From DASPSR01 sp035498715 (GTDB taxonomy: Bacteria; Nitrospirota; UBA9217): a stretch of 16,360 nucleotides of DNA. The position numbers were made by a program, and so were the translations under genes. The stretch covers positions 1 through 16,360 of the forward strand of contig DATJZV010000104.1 of assembly GCA_035498715.1 (NCBI GenBank), read 5' to 3'. Position 1 is the first letter of the stretch; the number at the start of each line of letters is the position of its first letter. The notes beneath the pieces were generated by a model. It was given only the letters and a program-made list of their open reading frames with translations. It was not told the origin of the DNA and made no database searches. This document shows positions 5,172-13,061 of this stretch, one piece after another.

Positions 5172-7400
5172 ATGGAAGAGGAGAAAATCTTTGCCACAAG
5201 GCTTGGCCCTGAAGGACACAAACCGGTGCTCATGAACCCTCAGCTGCTTGTTGACTCGGTTCCTGCTCTGATCCACACCGGTCTTCCTGACGGCTACCTC
5301 GATTTCTTCAATCAAACCTGGCTGAACTACGTCGGTGCTTCATTGGAGGACCTAGCTGGCTGGAAATGGACGGCCAGAATTCATCCCGAAGACGCTGCCG
5401 CAATGGTCGAAAAGTGGCGTGCATCTATTGCGACGGGAGAGCCTTTCGAACACGAAGCACGCGTCCGGAGGGCTGATGGAGAATATCGTTGGATGATTCA
5501 CCGCAAAGTGGCTTTGCGCGACGAGCGGGGAAACATCCTTAAATGGTATGGAACCAGTATAGATATCGAGGACCGCAAGCGCGCGGAAGAAGCGGTCCGC
5601 CGCAGTGAAGCCTACATGGCGGAAGCACAGATGATCAGCCACACCGCCAGTTTCGTCTACAGCCCCGGGAGCAGGAAAACGCTTTACTGGTCCGAGGAAC
5701 TGTTCCGAATTTTTGAATTGGACCCTCGACACGGTATCCCGGATTATGACGAGTCCCGTCGACTTGTGCATCCGGACGATCTCGACAGGGTTTCTGAAAG
5801 CTGTCTGCAGGGATTCCGTGAGAAAGCTGATTTTACGCAAGATTTCAGGCTGCTATTGCGCGATGGGATTGTCAAGCACCTCCACGTGATTTGGCATCCG
5901 GCCCTCGATAAAGCCGGAGAAGTCGTTGAATATTTTGGTACCGCGATGGATGTGACAGAACGCAAGCACGCGGAAGAGGCGTTGCGACGCAGTGAAAAGG
6001 AGCTTCGCAGCGTGATTGAAACCGTTCCCGCGATGGTGTGGAGCGCGCTGCCTGACGGCTCCAATGTATGGATGAACAAACACTGGACGGACTATACGGG
6101 CATTTCAGCGACAGGTTTGGGCTGGCAGGCCGCAGTTCACCCGGACGACCTCGGGAGGCACCTGGATGCCTTTTACGAGTCTTCGGCTAAAGGCATGCCA
6201 TTCCAGGACGAGGTGCGGTTCCGTCGCGCCGACGGAGAGTACCGCAGGTTCATCGTTGCGGGCGTGCCGCTGCGCGACGAGGAGGGTAATATCCTCAAGT
6301 GGTACGGGGTACTCCACGACATCGAGGACCGAAAGCGGGCCGAGGATTCCCTCCAAAAGGCTTTTGACGAAATCAAGAAGTTGAAGGACCAACTATACAG
6401 AGAGAACATCGCGCTGCGCGAAGAAATTGACAGGGCATCGATGTTTGAGGAGATCGTGGGCTCGTCACCCCCCTTGAAAGCCGTGCTTGCACGTGTCGCG
6501 AAGGTCGCGCCGACGGATTCCACCGTCTTCATCACCGGTGAAACGGGCACAGGCAAGGAACTCGTCGCCCGTGCCATCCACAGGCGGTCGAAGCACTCCT
6601 CGCGAGCCTTTGTGGGTGTGAATTGTAATGCAATTCCCGCATCGTTAATCGCCTCGGAGTTGTTCGGTCACGAGAAGGGAGCTTTCACAGGAGCCCACCA
6701 GCGGCGCCTCGGCCGCTTCGAGCTGGCGGAAGGAGGGACGATCTTTCTTGATGAAATCGGGGAGCTTCCGCCTGAGACTCAGGTTGCCCTCTTGCGTGTG
6801 CTGCAGGAGCACGAATTTGAGCGTGTGGGGGGAAATAAAGCGATCCGGGCTAACGTGCGGGTAATTGCCGCCACCAGTCGTGACTTGCAGGTCGCCATTG
6901 AAGCCGGCATCTTTCGGCGCGATCTATTCTATCGGCTCAACGTATTTCCCATTGAAATACCTCCTCTTCGCGAACGAAAAGAGGACATCCCCTTACTGGT
7001 TGAGTACTTCATTGATCGATATGCCGGTAAAGCGGGGAAGAAAATACGGGGGATAAACAATAGGACCCTGGACCTGTTTAGGTCGTACCCCTGGCCGGGC
7101 AACATTCGAGAGCTCCAGAATGTGATTGAACGGTCGGTCATCCTCTGTGACACGGAGAACTTCTCTGTCGATGAGCGTTGGCTCCTTCGTGAGTGCCGTC
7201 AGACTCAGCCGGCAAGTCAGCCGCTTTCCCACGAGCTTGTGACTCACGAAAAAGAGATGATTGAGGCTGCGCTGGCGGAAAGCAGAGGCAGGGTTGCTGG
7301 GCCGCTGGGTGCGGCAGCCAAACTCGGCATTCCGCCAACGACTCTGGAGTCGAAGATCAGATCCCTCAAGATCAACAAACATCGCTTCAAACCCGCATAG
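5172..7400 (+). CDS. Sigma-54-dependent transcriptional activator with three PAS domains
   Basis: This encodes 742 residues. Three PAS/PAC units occupy about residues 25-140, 145-268 and 278-392; units one and three are close relatives (both contain FRRADGEYR or VRRADGEYR and GNILKWYG) and end in DIEDRKRAE. A coiled linker (about 393-425) leads to the AAA+ domain: Walker A GETGTGKE (456-463), the sigma-54-contacting GAFTGA loop (503-508) intact, Walker B GGTIFLDEIGE (521-531) and PWPGNIRELQNVIERSV (640-656). A Fis-type helix-turn-helix closes the protein (about 708-735, AAAKLGIPPTTLESKI). No receiver domain is present, so control is by PAS sensing rather than phosphorylation; ligand unknown, with haem, flavin or a small molecule all possible. 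It starts at ATG 5172, with GGGAGGA six bases upstream. It sits directly ahead of two sigma-54 promoters that it probably drives. Confidence 0.93.
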   Translation: MEEEKIFATRLGPEGHKPVLMNPQLLVDSVPALIHTGLPDGYLDFFNQTWLNYVGASLEDLAGWKWTARIHPEDAAAMVEKWRASIATGEPFEHEARVRRADGEYRWMIHRKVALRDERGNILKWYGTSIDIEDRKRAEEAVRRSEAYMAEAQMISHTASFVYSPGSRKTLYWSEELFRIFELDPRHGIPDYDESRRLVHPDDLDRVSESCLQGFREKADFTQDFRLLLRDGIVKHLHVIWHPALDKAGEVVEYFGTAMDVTERKHAEEALRRSEKELRSVIETVPAMVWSALPDGSNVWMNKHWTDYTGISATGLGWQAAVHPDDLGRHLDAFYESSAKGMPFQDEVRFRRADGEYRRFIVAGVPLRDEEGNILKWYGVLHDIEDRKRAEDSLQKAFDEIKKLKDQLYRENIALREEIDRASMFEEIVGSSPPLKAVLARVAKVAPTDSTVFITGETGTGKELVARAIHRRSKHSSRAFVGVNCNAIPASLIASELFGHEKGAFTGAHQRRLGRFELAEGGTIFLDEIGELPPETQVALLRVLQEHEFERVGGNKAIRANVRVIAATSRDLQVAIEAGIFRRDLFYRLNVFPIEIPPLRERKEDIPLLVEYFIDRYAGKAGKKIRGINNRTLDLFRSYPWPGNIRELQNVIERSVILCDTENFSVDERWLLRECRQTQPASQPLSHELVTHEKEMIEAALAESRGRVAGPLGAAAKLGIPPTTLESKIRSLKINKHRFKPA

Positions 7401-7440
7401 CGGCTACGATACCCTGTCCAGATTGAGAAGTCGGATAATT

Positions 7441-7467
7441 TTTTACGAGTTCTCGTTAATTCTCGAA
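7441..7467 (+). promoter_or_regulatory. Upstream activator site 1 (candidate enhancer)
   Basis: Begins TTTTACGAGTT and contains the perfect inverted repeat ACGAG-TT-CTCGT at 7445-7456, then CGTTAATT and CGAA. It matches 10267-10293 at 23 of 27 positions. It ends 51 nt before the -24/-12 promoter at 7519, exactly the distance seen at the second copy. This is a likely binding site of the activator encoded just upstream, by inference from position and duplication. Confidence 0.6.
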
Positions 7468-7479
7468 AATTAATGGCTT

Positions 7480-7498
7480 CGTGATCTCTGTTATCACG
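7480..7498. promoter_or_regulatory. Palindromic site CGTGAT-N7-ATCACG
   Basis: A perfect 6-bp inverted repeat with a 7-nt spacer lies between the upstream activator site and the sigma-54 promoter. It superficially recalls a CRP site, but the distance between GTGA and TCAC is nine rather than six. It is only partly retained at the second promoter region (around 10296-10320), so it may be an operator specific to the first promoter. The binding protein is unknown. Confidence 0.35.
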
Positions 7499-7518
7499 CA
7501 GTTTCAATGATTTACGAT

Positions 7519-7534
7519 TGGCATTCATATTGCA
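7519..7534 (+). promoter_or_regulatory. Sigma-54 (-24/-12) promoter of the STAS-cytochrome operon
   Basis: TGGCATTCATATTGCA agrees with the consensus TGGCAC-N5-TTGCA, with GG (7520-7521) and GC (7532-7533) separated by ten bases. Transcription should start near 7545. That excludes the ATG at 7535 as the start of the following gene and supports ATG 7586. Confidence 0.82.
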
Positions 7535-7585
7535 ATGCAACATTGCAGGATAACCAGGAAGGATAATGGGTTTAGGAAAGAATCT

Positions 7586-7843
7586 ATGACGCTGAGAATT
7601 CAGACATTGCCGAAAGGAGATGTCGTGGCCTTTACCCTGAGTGGTCGAATCACCGCGGAAGAGGTGGCAGAGCTGCAAAGACTCCTCGAAGGACAAGACC
7701 ACCGCATCGTTCTGGACTTGAAAGAGGTCAAGCTCGTGGATCGAGACACAGTGAGATTTCTGGCTCGCTGTGAAGTGAAAGGCATCCAGATCGAGAATTG
7801 CCCGGCATATATCCGCGAGTGGATCGTGAGGGAAGGAGCATGA
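7586..7843 (+). CDS. Small STAS-like domain protein
   Basis: This encodes 85 residues from ATG 7586: MTLRIQTLPKGDVVAFTLSG, then ITAEEVAELQRLL, HRIVLDLKEVKLVDRDTVRFL, and CPAYIREWI near the end. The order strand, strand (FTLSGRI), helix, strand (IVLDLKEV) and LVDRDTVRFLARC helix matches the STAS fold. The classical phosphorylatable serine of anti-sigma antagonists (D-S-S/T-G) is replaced by LVDRDTV, so a phospho-switch is unlikely. STAS modules act in protein-protein signalling; the partner is unknown. The start is chosen because the sigma-54 transcript begins after the earlier in-frame ATG 7535 and because AGGAAAG lies 7-8 bases upstream of 7586. It is the first gene behind the first sigma-54 promoter, 167 nt before the multihaem cytochrome. 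Confidence 0.8.
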   Translation: MTLRIQTLPKGDVVAFTLSGRITAEEVAELQRLLEGQDHRIVLDLKEVKLVDRDTVRFLARCEVKGIQIENCPAYIREWIVREGA

Positions 7844-7893
7844 AGGTGACCGGTGTCATCGCTAAGCGGTAATAAGGTTTCGGGCATGATGAG

Positions 7894-7910
7894 GGCCCCC
7901 TGCCGGGGCC
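7894..7910. other. GC-rich hairpin in the STAS-cytochrome gap
   Basis: GGCCCC and GGGGCC form a perfect 6-bp stem around CTGCC. No T-run follows (AAGACAGAAA), so it is not a standard intrinsic terminator. It may act as a transcript-processing or stability element between the small first gene and the cytochrome gene. Confidence 0.35.
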
Positions 7911-8010
7911 AAGACAGAAACCTCGTGTCTCCAACGGCCGACTGAGGTCAAGGTTAATCCTGTCTGAACGGGAGGCACTTCTAGTTTCATAGCACAGAAA
8001 GGAGGACAAG

Positions 8011-9510
8011 ATGAAACGAATTTTTCCCGCAGTATTTTATAACCCTCTTACACTGGCCGGTTCGGTCATTGCCGTATTTAACCTCGGACTGATGATCTTT
8101 CTTCTTATCGTCGATTTCCTGTCAAAGCGTCCGAGGCCCTATTCAGACCTCATCATCCTGTTGATCTTACCCCTGTTCATCCTCATTGGGATAGCATTTA
8201 TCATTCTGGGGATTGTTCGGCAAAGGAGAAGACAGAAGCCCGGCCTCCCGGCAGAGGAACAACGCTTATTCGTGCTTGATTTTAATAATGAGAAGCAGCG
8301 CAGGCTCGTGATACTTTCATTAGGCGGTTTTCTTTTTGTGAGCTTGCTGTATGCCTACATTATGTTCCAAGGCTATGAATTCCTCGAATCGGACTTTTTC
8401 TGCACCAGGGTCTGCCACAATCTCCATAGAGTGGAGGAGGGGGCTAAAGCCTTTTCCTATCACGCAGAGGTTGAGTGTTCAGCGTGCCATGTAGGTTCGG
8501 GTACCCAGTATTTTGTCCTCTCGAAGCTCAGGGGAACCACCGAACTCCCCATGTTCCTGTTGAATACATTCCCGAGACCTATTCCCGCGCCGGTCAGAGA
8601 TCTCAGGCCTTCGAAGGACATTTGCCAGACCTGTCATGGTCCCATGTATGCCTTCACGAAGAACCTCCAGGACAGAAAGTTCTATCTTTCTGATACGAAA
8701 AACACTGAATGGGAAATTGGGTTGTTGTTCAAAATCGGCGCAGGAAGAGTTCCGACTGATAAGCCTCCCATAATGCACTGGCACTATGCAGTTGCCAGGC
8801 AGATCGAGTATGCAACCGCTGATCCCAAGCATGAGGTCATTCCGTGGGTCCGTGTTATTAGCTTTGACGGAAAGGCCAGAGTTTACCGCGCTCAAGATGG
8901 CAACGCCTCCGGCAAGGAACCAACGCCGGAGCAGAAGCGCGTTATGGATTGCATCGACTGCCATAACAGGGTCGGACACGAATATTACCCGCCCGACAAG
9001 GTACTGAATGTCTTTTTGAGTTCGAAGTTGATAGATCCCTTGCTCCCGGACATTAAGAGCACATCAGTCCAGGCACTGGGGAGCAATTACACTTCTAGGG
9101 AGGCGGCCAAAGCCGGCATCAGGGATGCCATCATGGAGTTCTATAAGAAGAAGTATCCTGACGTTGCCACTTTGAAGAAGGCCGAGCTTGAACGGGTTAT
9201 TGTCACATTGCAGGATCTCTACGATTGGAACTATGACCCGGCCATGAAGGTGAGTTGGAAGAGTTTCCCGAGCCAAAGCGGACACATGTATAGCCTGGGC
9301 TGCTTTCGCTGTCATGACGGTAAACATAAAAGTGACGATGGGGCCGTTTTGTCGAAAGACTGCAATCTTTGTCACCAACTCATCAAACTCCGGAGAGAGA
9401 AGGAGAATAAACTCACTGTTCTGGCCGAGGAGCCTTACCCCCATCCCGTCGACATTGGTGATTCGTACAAAGAGATGAACTGCAGCGAATGCCATGGGGC
9501 CGGTAGCTGA
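8011..9510 (+). CDS. Membrane-anchored seven-haem c-type cytochrome (NapC/NirT-related)
   Basis: This encodes 499 residues. Three membrane segments lie at about 14-36, 45-69 and 98-119, followed by a large periplasmic part. Haem sites: CTRVCH (131-136, a CX3CH form), CSACH (156-160), CQTCH (205-209), CIDCH (314-318), CFRCH (431-435), CNLCH (451-455) and CSECH (491-495), so seven in all. The haem pair near 131-160 resembles the first haems of NapC/NirT-type quinol dehydrogenases, in which an FCxxxCH first site is also known. A role carrying electrons between the quinol pool and periplasmic partners is likely but inferred. The two extra N-terminal helices are more than the single anchor of classical NapC. 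AAAGGAGG lies 5-7 bases before the ATG. It belongs to the operon started by the sigma-54 promoter at 7519; the gene after it begins 130-180 nt later. Confidence 0.9.
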   Translation: MKRIFPAVFYNPLTLAGSVIAVFNLGLMIFLLIVDFLSKRPRPYSDLIILLILPLFILIGIAFIILGIVRQRRRQKPGLPAEEQRLFVLDFNNEKQRRLVILSLGGFLFVSLLYAYIMFQGYEFLESDFFCTRVCHNLHRVEEGAKAFSYHAEVECSACHVGSGTQYFVLSKLRGTTELPMFLLNTFPRPIPAPVRDLRPSKDICQTCHGPMYAFTKNLQDRKFYLSDTKNTEWEIGLLFKIGAGRVPTDKPPIMHWHYAVARQIEYATADPKHEVIPWVRVISFDGKARVYRAQDGNASGKEPTPEQKRVMDCIDCHNRVGHEYYPPDKVLNVFLSSKLIDPLLPDIKSTSVQALGSNYTSREAAKAGIRDAIMEFYKKKYPDVATLKKAELERVIVTLQDLYDWNYDPAMKVSWKSFPSQSGHMYSLGCFRCHDGKHKSDDGAVLSKDCNLCHQLIKLRREKENKLTVLAEEPYPHPVDIGDSYKEMNCSECHGAGS

Positions 9511-9688
9511 AGGAGCCCATTGTCCTGATCTTATGGTGGACAAACTGTTTCGGACTTTATTGACCATCTAAACGAAAAGAAAAGGTGGAAACCTGGCAAA
9601 CAACAGAAGCCCGTATCCGGGAAGAGCTTTTAGGTCTACAGGCGTGGTCTTGAACACCAAAATAGCGAGGAGATTTTTTGTCTGGGCG

Positions 9689-10132
9689 ATGGATACGACA
9701 AGGGAAGCCCATCTCCGAACACTCAGCGACAGTCCCCTCTTTAAGGGTATACGCAAGACGCTACTCAGGAAACTGCTTATCGACCTCTTCGAAAAAAAAT
9801 ATTCAGAGGGCGATATCATCTTTCATGAGGGAAAAAGCGGGATGGCGGTCTATGTCGTCATCGAGGGGTCGGTCAAAATAATCAAAAAGTCGAATTCGGG
9901 GAGCAAGACTATTGCTGTTCTTGGCCCAGGGTCCCATTTTGGTGAGCTCGCCCTCATCGGCCATACTTCGCGCTTTGCGACTGCTATCGCTGAAAAAGAT
10001 ACTCTTCTTTTGATTATGTATAAATCATACTTTGACTATCTTATCAGTGGCAATAGTCCAATTTCAGCGAGAATGCTGCTGAACCTTGCTCAGACTTTGT
10101 CGGAGTACATGCGCTGTTACGAGCCCGAATAA
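9689..10132 (+). CDS. Single cyclic-nucleotide-binding-domain protein without HTH
   Basis: From ATG 9689 the protein has 147 residues: MDTTREAHLRTLSDSPLFKG, then EGDIIFHEGKSGMAVYVVIE, and the phosphate-binding cassette FGELALIGHTSRFATAIA, ending after a helix (ARMLLNLAQTLSEYMR). The cassette keeps the conserved G-E-L-A and the arginine (TSRFATA), so cyclic nucleotide binding is plausible. There is no C-terminal helix-turn-helix, so it is not a Crp/Fnr transcription factor by itself. It may be a ligand-dependent partner of another protein in the cluster. The start is unsure: the frame is open upstream (GTG 9644, with VVLNTKIARRFFVWAM) and GAGGAG at 9667-9672 is 16 bases before ATG 9689. It ends 210 nt before the second sigma-54 promoter. 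Confidence 0.8.
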   Translation: MDTTREAHLRTLSDSPLFKGIRKTLLRKLLIDLFEKKYSEGDIIFHEGKSGMAVYVVIEGSVKIIKKSNSGSKTIAVLGPGSHFGELALIGHTSRFATAIAEKDTLLLIMYKSYFDYLISGNSPISARMLLNLAQTLSEYMRCYEPE

Positions 10133-10266
10133 AGTGATGAAAAGATATCGCTATGAATGATGAAACGTATAAGGGCAGCAGCTCGCTAGCCGATCTGCAC
10201 AAGTTCCGTCGCCAGATGCCCACGGTAGATCCCTGCGCTCCCGGCGTGCTGAAAATCCAAGTAATC

Positions 10267-10293
10267 TTTTACGAGTTTCCGTTAATTTGCGAA
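10267..10293 (+). promoter_or_regulatory. Upstream activator site 2 (candidate enhancer)
   Basis: The second copy of the element at 7441-7467 (23 of 27 bases shared), starting TTTTACGAGTT, with CGTTAATT and CGAA retained. The inner inverted repeat is less perfect here. It lies 51 nt before the ccoN sigma-54 promoter, the same distance as in the first copy. Confidence 0.6.
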
Positions 10294-10344
10294 GTCTCGT
10301 GACTCTGTGCTTTCTGACATCAAGGTATTTTAATGACTTGCGCA

Positions 10345-10360
10345 TGGCATTAACATTGCA
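10345..10360 (+). promoter_or_regulatory. Sigma-54 (-24/-12) promoter of the cbb3 oxidase operon
   Basis: TGGCATTAACATTGCA, with GG (10346-10347) and GC (10358-10359) ten bases apart. The match extends beyond the core: flanking bases such as AAGGATA and GTGG.TTTA in the leader are shared with the first promoter, showing that the whole control region was duplicated. The expected start is near 10371, about 45 nt before the ccoN ATG. Confidence 0.82.
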
Positions 10361-10414
10361 ATATGACATTTCATAAAGCCAACAAGGATAGTGGTTTAAG
10401 CTGAGGAGGGGGTC

Positions 10415-11818
10415 ATGTCTACTCATCGGCCGCTGGCTGTAGAGAAAACCCATATCGACAGGATTATTGACGAGGATTTCAGTCTGACCCGTCTCGTGTA
10501 TTCCTACATCGCATCCGCTTCGCTCTGGCTGGTGTTCGGAACGCTGGTCGGAGAGTATATTGGGATCCGGCTTGCTTTCCCCGACCTTGGGGTCCATCCC
10601 TGGCTGTCCTTCGGAAGATTGCGCCCGATCCATACGAACGTCGTGTTCTGGGGATGGGCGTCTTTGGCCATGATCGCGCTTGCACTCTATGTGGTACCCC
10701 GGACCAGCCAGAAAAGGCTATATAGTACAGGCCTTGCCCGGCTGAGTCTCTATCTGATAAACAGTGCCGTTCTTGCGGGCACCCTCCTGTTGTTTGCGGG
10801 CGTGAACAATGGCGGACAGGAATACCGCGAATTCATCTGGCCGGTGATGACACTTTTCGCGGCGGGACTCGTGCTCCTCACCTACGATTTGTATCGGACC
10901 GTGGCGGAAAGAAGCATAGAGGAGATCTACATTTCCAACTGGTATATCATGGCTGCATTTCTCTGGACGCTCGTTTTGGCGACCGTTGGCTATATCCCCT
11001 GGTATCAGTACGGTCTGTCCGAGACGGTCATCCAGGGATATTACATGCACATGGGCGTGGGCATGTGGTTCGCCCCGTTCGTCCTCGGTCTCACATACTA
11101 TTTTCTGCCGAAGCTGCTGAACAAGCCGATTTATTCGTACTCTCTGGGGGTGCTCGCCTTCTGGACGCACATGGTGTTCTATTCCATGATCGGCGCCCAT
11201 CACTTCGTTTTCAGCCCCATACCGTGGTGGCTGCAGACCGTGGCGATCGTCTTCAGCGTCGGCATGGTCGTGACGCTTGCCGCCGGGACTGGGAACTTCC
11301 TGCTGACGATGCGAGGCAGTGGACGGACCATCGCGCGGAGCTATTCCTTGCCCTTCATCCTGGTCGGCGCGATCTTATATTTTCTCGCGTCAGGACAGGG
11401 GTCGCTCGAGGCGTTACGCTCTCTGAACAGATTGTGGCATTTCACCAACTATACCGTCGCCCACTCTCATTTGACCATGTACGGTTTCATCTCCTTCCTG
11501 ATCTGGGGCGGGATCTATGGGCTTGTCCCCCGCCTGACCGGAAAGGAGCCCCCTCTTATACTCGTCGGTGTGCACTTTTGGTTCGCGCTCATCGGCCTTC
11601 TGATATACGGCATTTCTCTCATGATCGGCGGAACCGAGCAGGGCGAGAGTTGGATCTCAGGGGCTCCTTTCATCGACTCGGTCAAGTTAATGTCTTCATA
11701 CTGGCTCTGGAGGGCCGTCGGAGGGAGCCTGATGTTCCTGTCCCATGTGGTATTCGCTTATAACGTCTGGGCGATGCGGCCTGGCGGGCGGCCGGCCGCT
11801 GAGAAGGAAGCATCATGA
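10415..11818 (+). CDS. ccoN: cbb3-type cytochrome c oxidase catalytic subunit (CcoN)
   Basis: This encodes 467 residues, close to the usual 470-490, with about 12 hydrophobic segments. It catalyses reduction of oxygen to water coupled to proton pumping in the inner membrane. Ligand positions are intact: H73 (RPIHTN) and H352 for the low-spin haem b, H350 for haem b3 (TVAHSHL), and CuB ligands H212 (YYMHMG), H262 and H263 (MIGAHHF). Y256, six residues before the HH pair, sits where the C-family cross-linked tyrosine is expected. The CuB region reads YYMHMGVGM instead of the common WGHNAVGF, so it is a divergent member. GAGGAGGGGG precedes the ATG. Its stop overlaps the ccoO start by four bases (ATGA). 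It is driven by the sigma-54 promoter at 10345. Its first 35 codons are duplicated at 5040. Confidence 0.92.
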   Translation: MSTHRPLAVEKTHIDRIIDEDFSLTRLVYSYIASASLWLVFGTLVGEYIGIRLAFPDLGVHPWLSFGRLRPIHTNVVFWGWASLAMIALALYVVPRTSQKRLYSTGLARLSLYLINSAVLAGTLLLFAGVNNGGQEYREFIWPVMTLFAAGLVLLTYDLYRTVAERSIEEIYISNWYIMAAFLWTLVLATVGYIPWYQYGLSETVIQGYYMHMGVGMWFAPFVLGLTYYFLPKLLNKPIYSYSLGVLAFWTHMVFYSMIGAHHFVFSPIPWWLQTVAIVFSVGMVVTLAAGTGNFLLTMRGSGRTIARSYSLPFILVGAILYFLASGQGSLEALRSLNRLWHFTNYTVAHSHLTMYGFISFLIWGGIYGLVPRLTGKEPPLILVGVHFWFALIGLLIYGISLMIGGTEQGESWISGAPFIDSVKLMSSYWLWRAVGGSLMFLSHVVFAYNVWAMRPGGRPAAEKEAS

Positions 11819-12813
11819 AGCTCGACTTTCATAAGAACCACCGCCTCCTTTTCGGGGTGGTCTTTTTCGGTTTCATAGGATTGAGCCTCATCATTACGAT
11901 TGGTCCCGCTCTCTGGGTGCAGGACCATAACAGCCCGCTGCCCGGCTCCCAGGCGCTTACAAAGCAGGAACAGAGAGGATTGGATATTTATGTGGCAGAA
12001 GGGTGCCTCTACTGCCACACGCAGCAGGTGAGGCCGCTCGATGTCGATGCACCCTTCGGCAGGCCCTCGGCGCCCGGAGATTATGCCCGCCTGAGGCCTC
12101 AGGACGTATGGCGCATGACACCGGCAACCCTTGGTACGCAGCGGACCGGGCCGGACCTCAGCAACGCTGCGGGCCGTCAGCCCAGCGATATATGGCAGTT
12201 CATCCATCTGTACAATCCCCGCGCCGTGGTAAAGGACTCCGTCATGCAGGCCTACCCGTGGCTCTTCGAAACGAAACAAAATCCCATTCCCGACGATATC
12301 GTGGTCCCTATACCACTGGGATATGCTCCACGGGCGGGAAAGGTCGTGGCAACGCAGAAAGCGAAAGACCTCGTGGCCTATCTTCTCTCGCTGAAGCAGG
12401 TACCCATCGCCGGGACAGAGACAGGGGCCCAAGGGCCGCCTTCGCCGGCGGGCGGGACCGAAACCGGCCTCGGCGCGCAGGTCTATGCGTCTCACTGCGC
12501 AAGCTGCCACCAGCCTAACGGCGGGGGCGTTCCCGGAGTCTTTCCGCCGATGAAAGGCGATCCTGTCACCACTGACAAAGACCCAACACGCCACATCGAG
12601 ATCGTGCTGTTCGGACTCAAAGGTACGGTGATTGGCGGGATAAACTATACGGCGCCTATGCCGGCACATGCACAGGTGCTCCCCGATTCTGAAATCGCAG
12701 CCGTCATCAACCATGAACGAAAAAGCTGGGGAAATGACGCGCCGACCGTCACGCCGCAGGACGTGGCGAGAATAAGGAATCAGCATACGGAAGGCAAGGG
12801 GGCACAACGATGA
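11815..12813 (+). CDS. ccoO: CcoO-type monohaem subunit fused to a second cytochrome c domain
   Basis: This encodes 332 residues. One membrane anchor (about 10-33) is followed by a CcoO domain: haem site CLYCH (64-68) in EGCLYCHTQQVRP, QRTGPDLSNAAGR (109-121) and the likely axial methionine M144 in DSVMQAYPWLF. A low-complexity linker (about 195-217, rich in Gly, Pro, Thr) joins a second domain: CASCH (228-232), GVPGVFPPMKGDP and a likely axial methionine M282 in APMPAHA. Standard CcoO ends near residue 200 and has one haem, so the C-terminal cytochrome is an addition that may do the work of a CcoP haem. That domain is closely similar to the C-terminal domain of the gene at 13051. Overlapping stop/start with both neighbours (ATGA) implies coupled translation. 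Confidence 0.9.
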   Translation: MKLDFHKNHRLLFGVVFFGFIGLSLIITIGPALWVQDHNSPLPGSQALTKQEQRGLDIYVAEGCLYCHTQQVRPLDVDAPFGRPSAPGDYARLRPQDVWRMTPATLGTQRTGPDLSNAAGRQPSDIWQFIHLYNPRAVVKDSVMQAYPWLFETKQNPIPDDIVVPIPLGYAPRAGKVVATQKAKDLVAYLLSLKQVPIAGTETGAQGPPSPAGGTETGLGAQVYASHCASCHQPNGGGVPGVFPPMKGDPVTTDKDPTRHIEIVLFGLKGTVIGGINYTAPMPAHAQVLPDSEIAAVINHERKSWGNDAPTVTPQDVARIRNQHTEGKGAQR

Positions 12814-13061
12814 GTGCAATCGATGCTTTTTCTGCCCGGGTTGCCCAGGGATTTTCCAGGTCGTCGCACGACCACGCAGTAAACCCTGAAGGGTTTGGTG
12901 ACTTCATTATCGTGGCGATTTCGGTCATTGTCGTCCTGGTCGTGCTTTTTCTCTGCGTCAAGTATTTTCTCGTCCCGAAGGAGAGAGAGAATACCCATAT
13001 CAAGAGAAGAATTCTCGATGACAATGTGAGTGATGAACGGGAGAGCCGGCGTGAGCGATGA
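12810..13061 (+). CDS. Small single-pass membrane protein of the oxidase operon
   Basis: This encodes 83 residues. A polar N-terminal 28 residues (with HDHAVNPEGFGDF) precede one membrane helix at about 32-53 (IIVAISVIVVLVVLFLCVKY), then a strongly charged tail with KERENTHIKRRILDD. It overlaps ccoO by four bases and the next gene by 11. Its place and shape recall the short CcoQ/FixQ-type or similar accessory subunits of cbb3 oxidases, which stabilise the complex, but no family-defining motif is seen and the polar N-terminus is longer than in CcoQ. Function inferred from position only. Confidence 0.75.
   Translation: MSAIDAFSARVAQGFSRSSHDHAVNPEGFGDFIIVAISVIVVLVVLFLCVKYFLVPKERENTHIKRRILDDNVSDERESRRER

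Noticed and set aside
7535..7585. Upstream ATG extending the STAS-like gene by 17 codons
   Set aside because: It lies between the sigma-54 -12 box and the expected transcript start, so it would not be in the mRNA; ATG 7586 has a ribosome binding site.
7244..7702. Minus-strand frame whose product partly resembles that of the minus-strand frame at 10151-10633
   Set aside because: The similarity comes from the duplicated sigma-54 control regions read backwards; both overlap promoters and genes on the plus strand and have no ribosome binding sites.
11065..11763. 232-codon plus-strand frame inside ccoN
   Set aside because: Out of frame with the oxidase, arginine-rich and without motifs; ccoN is certain here.
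11758..12819. Long (353-codon) minus-strand frame antisense to the CcoO fusion
   Set aside because: It mirrors a strongly supported coding gene with haem motifs; arginine/histidine-rich composition without any domain is typical of a shadow frame in GC-rich sequence.
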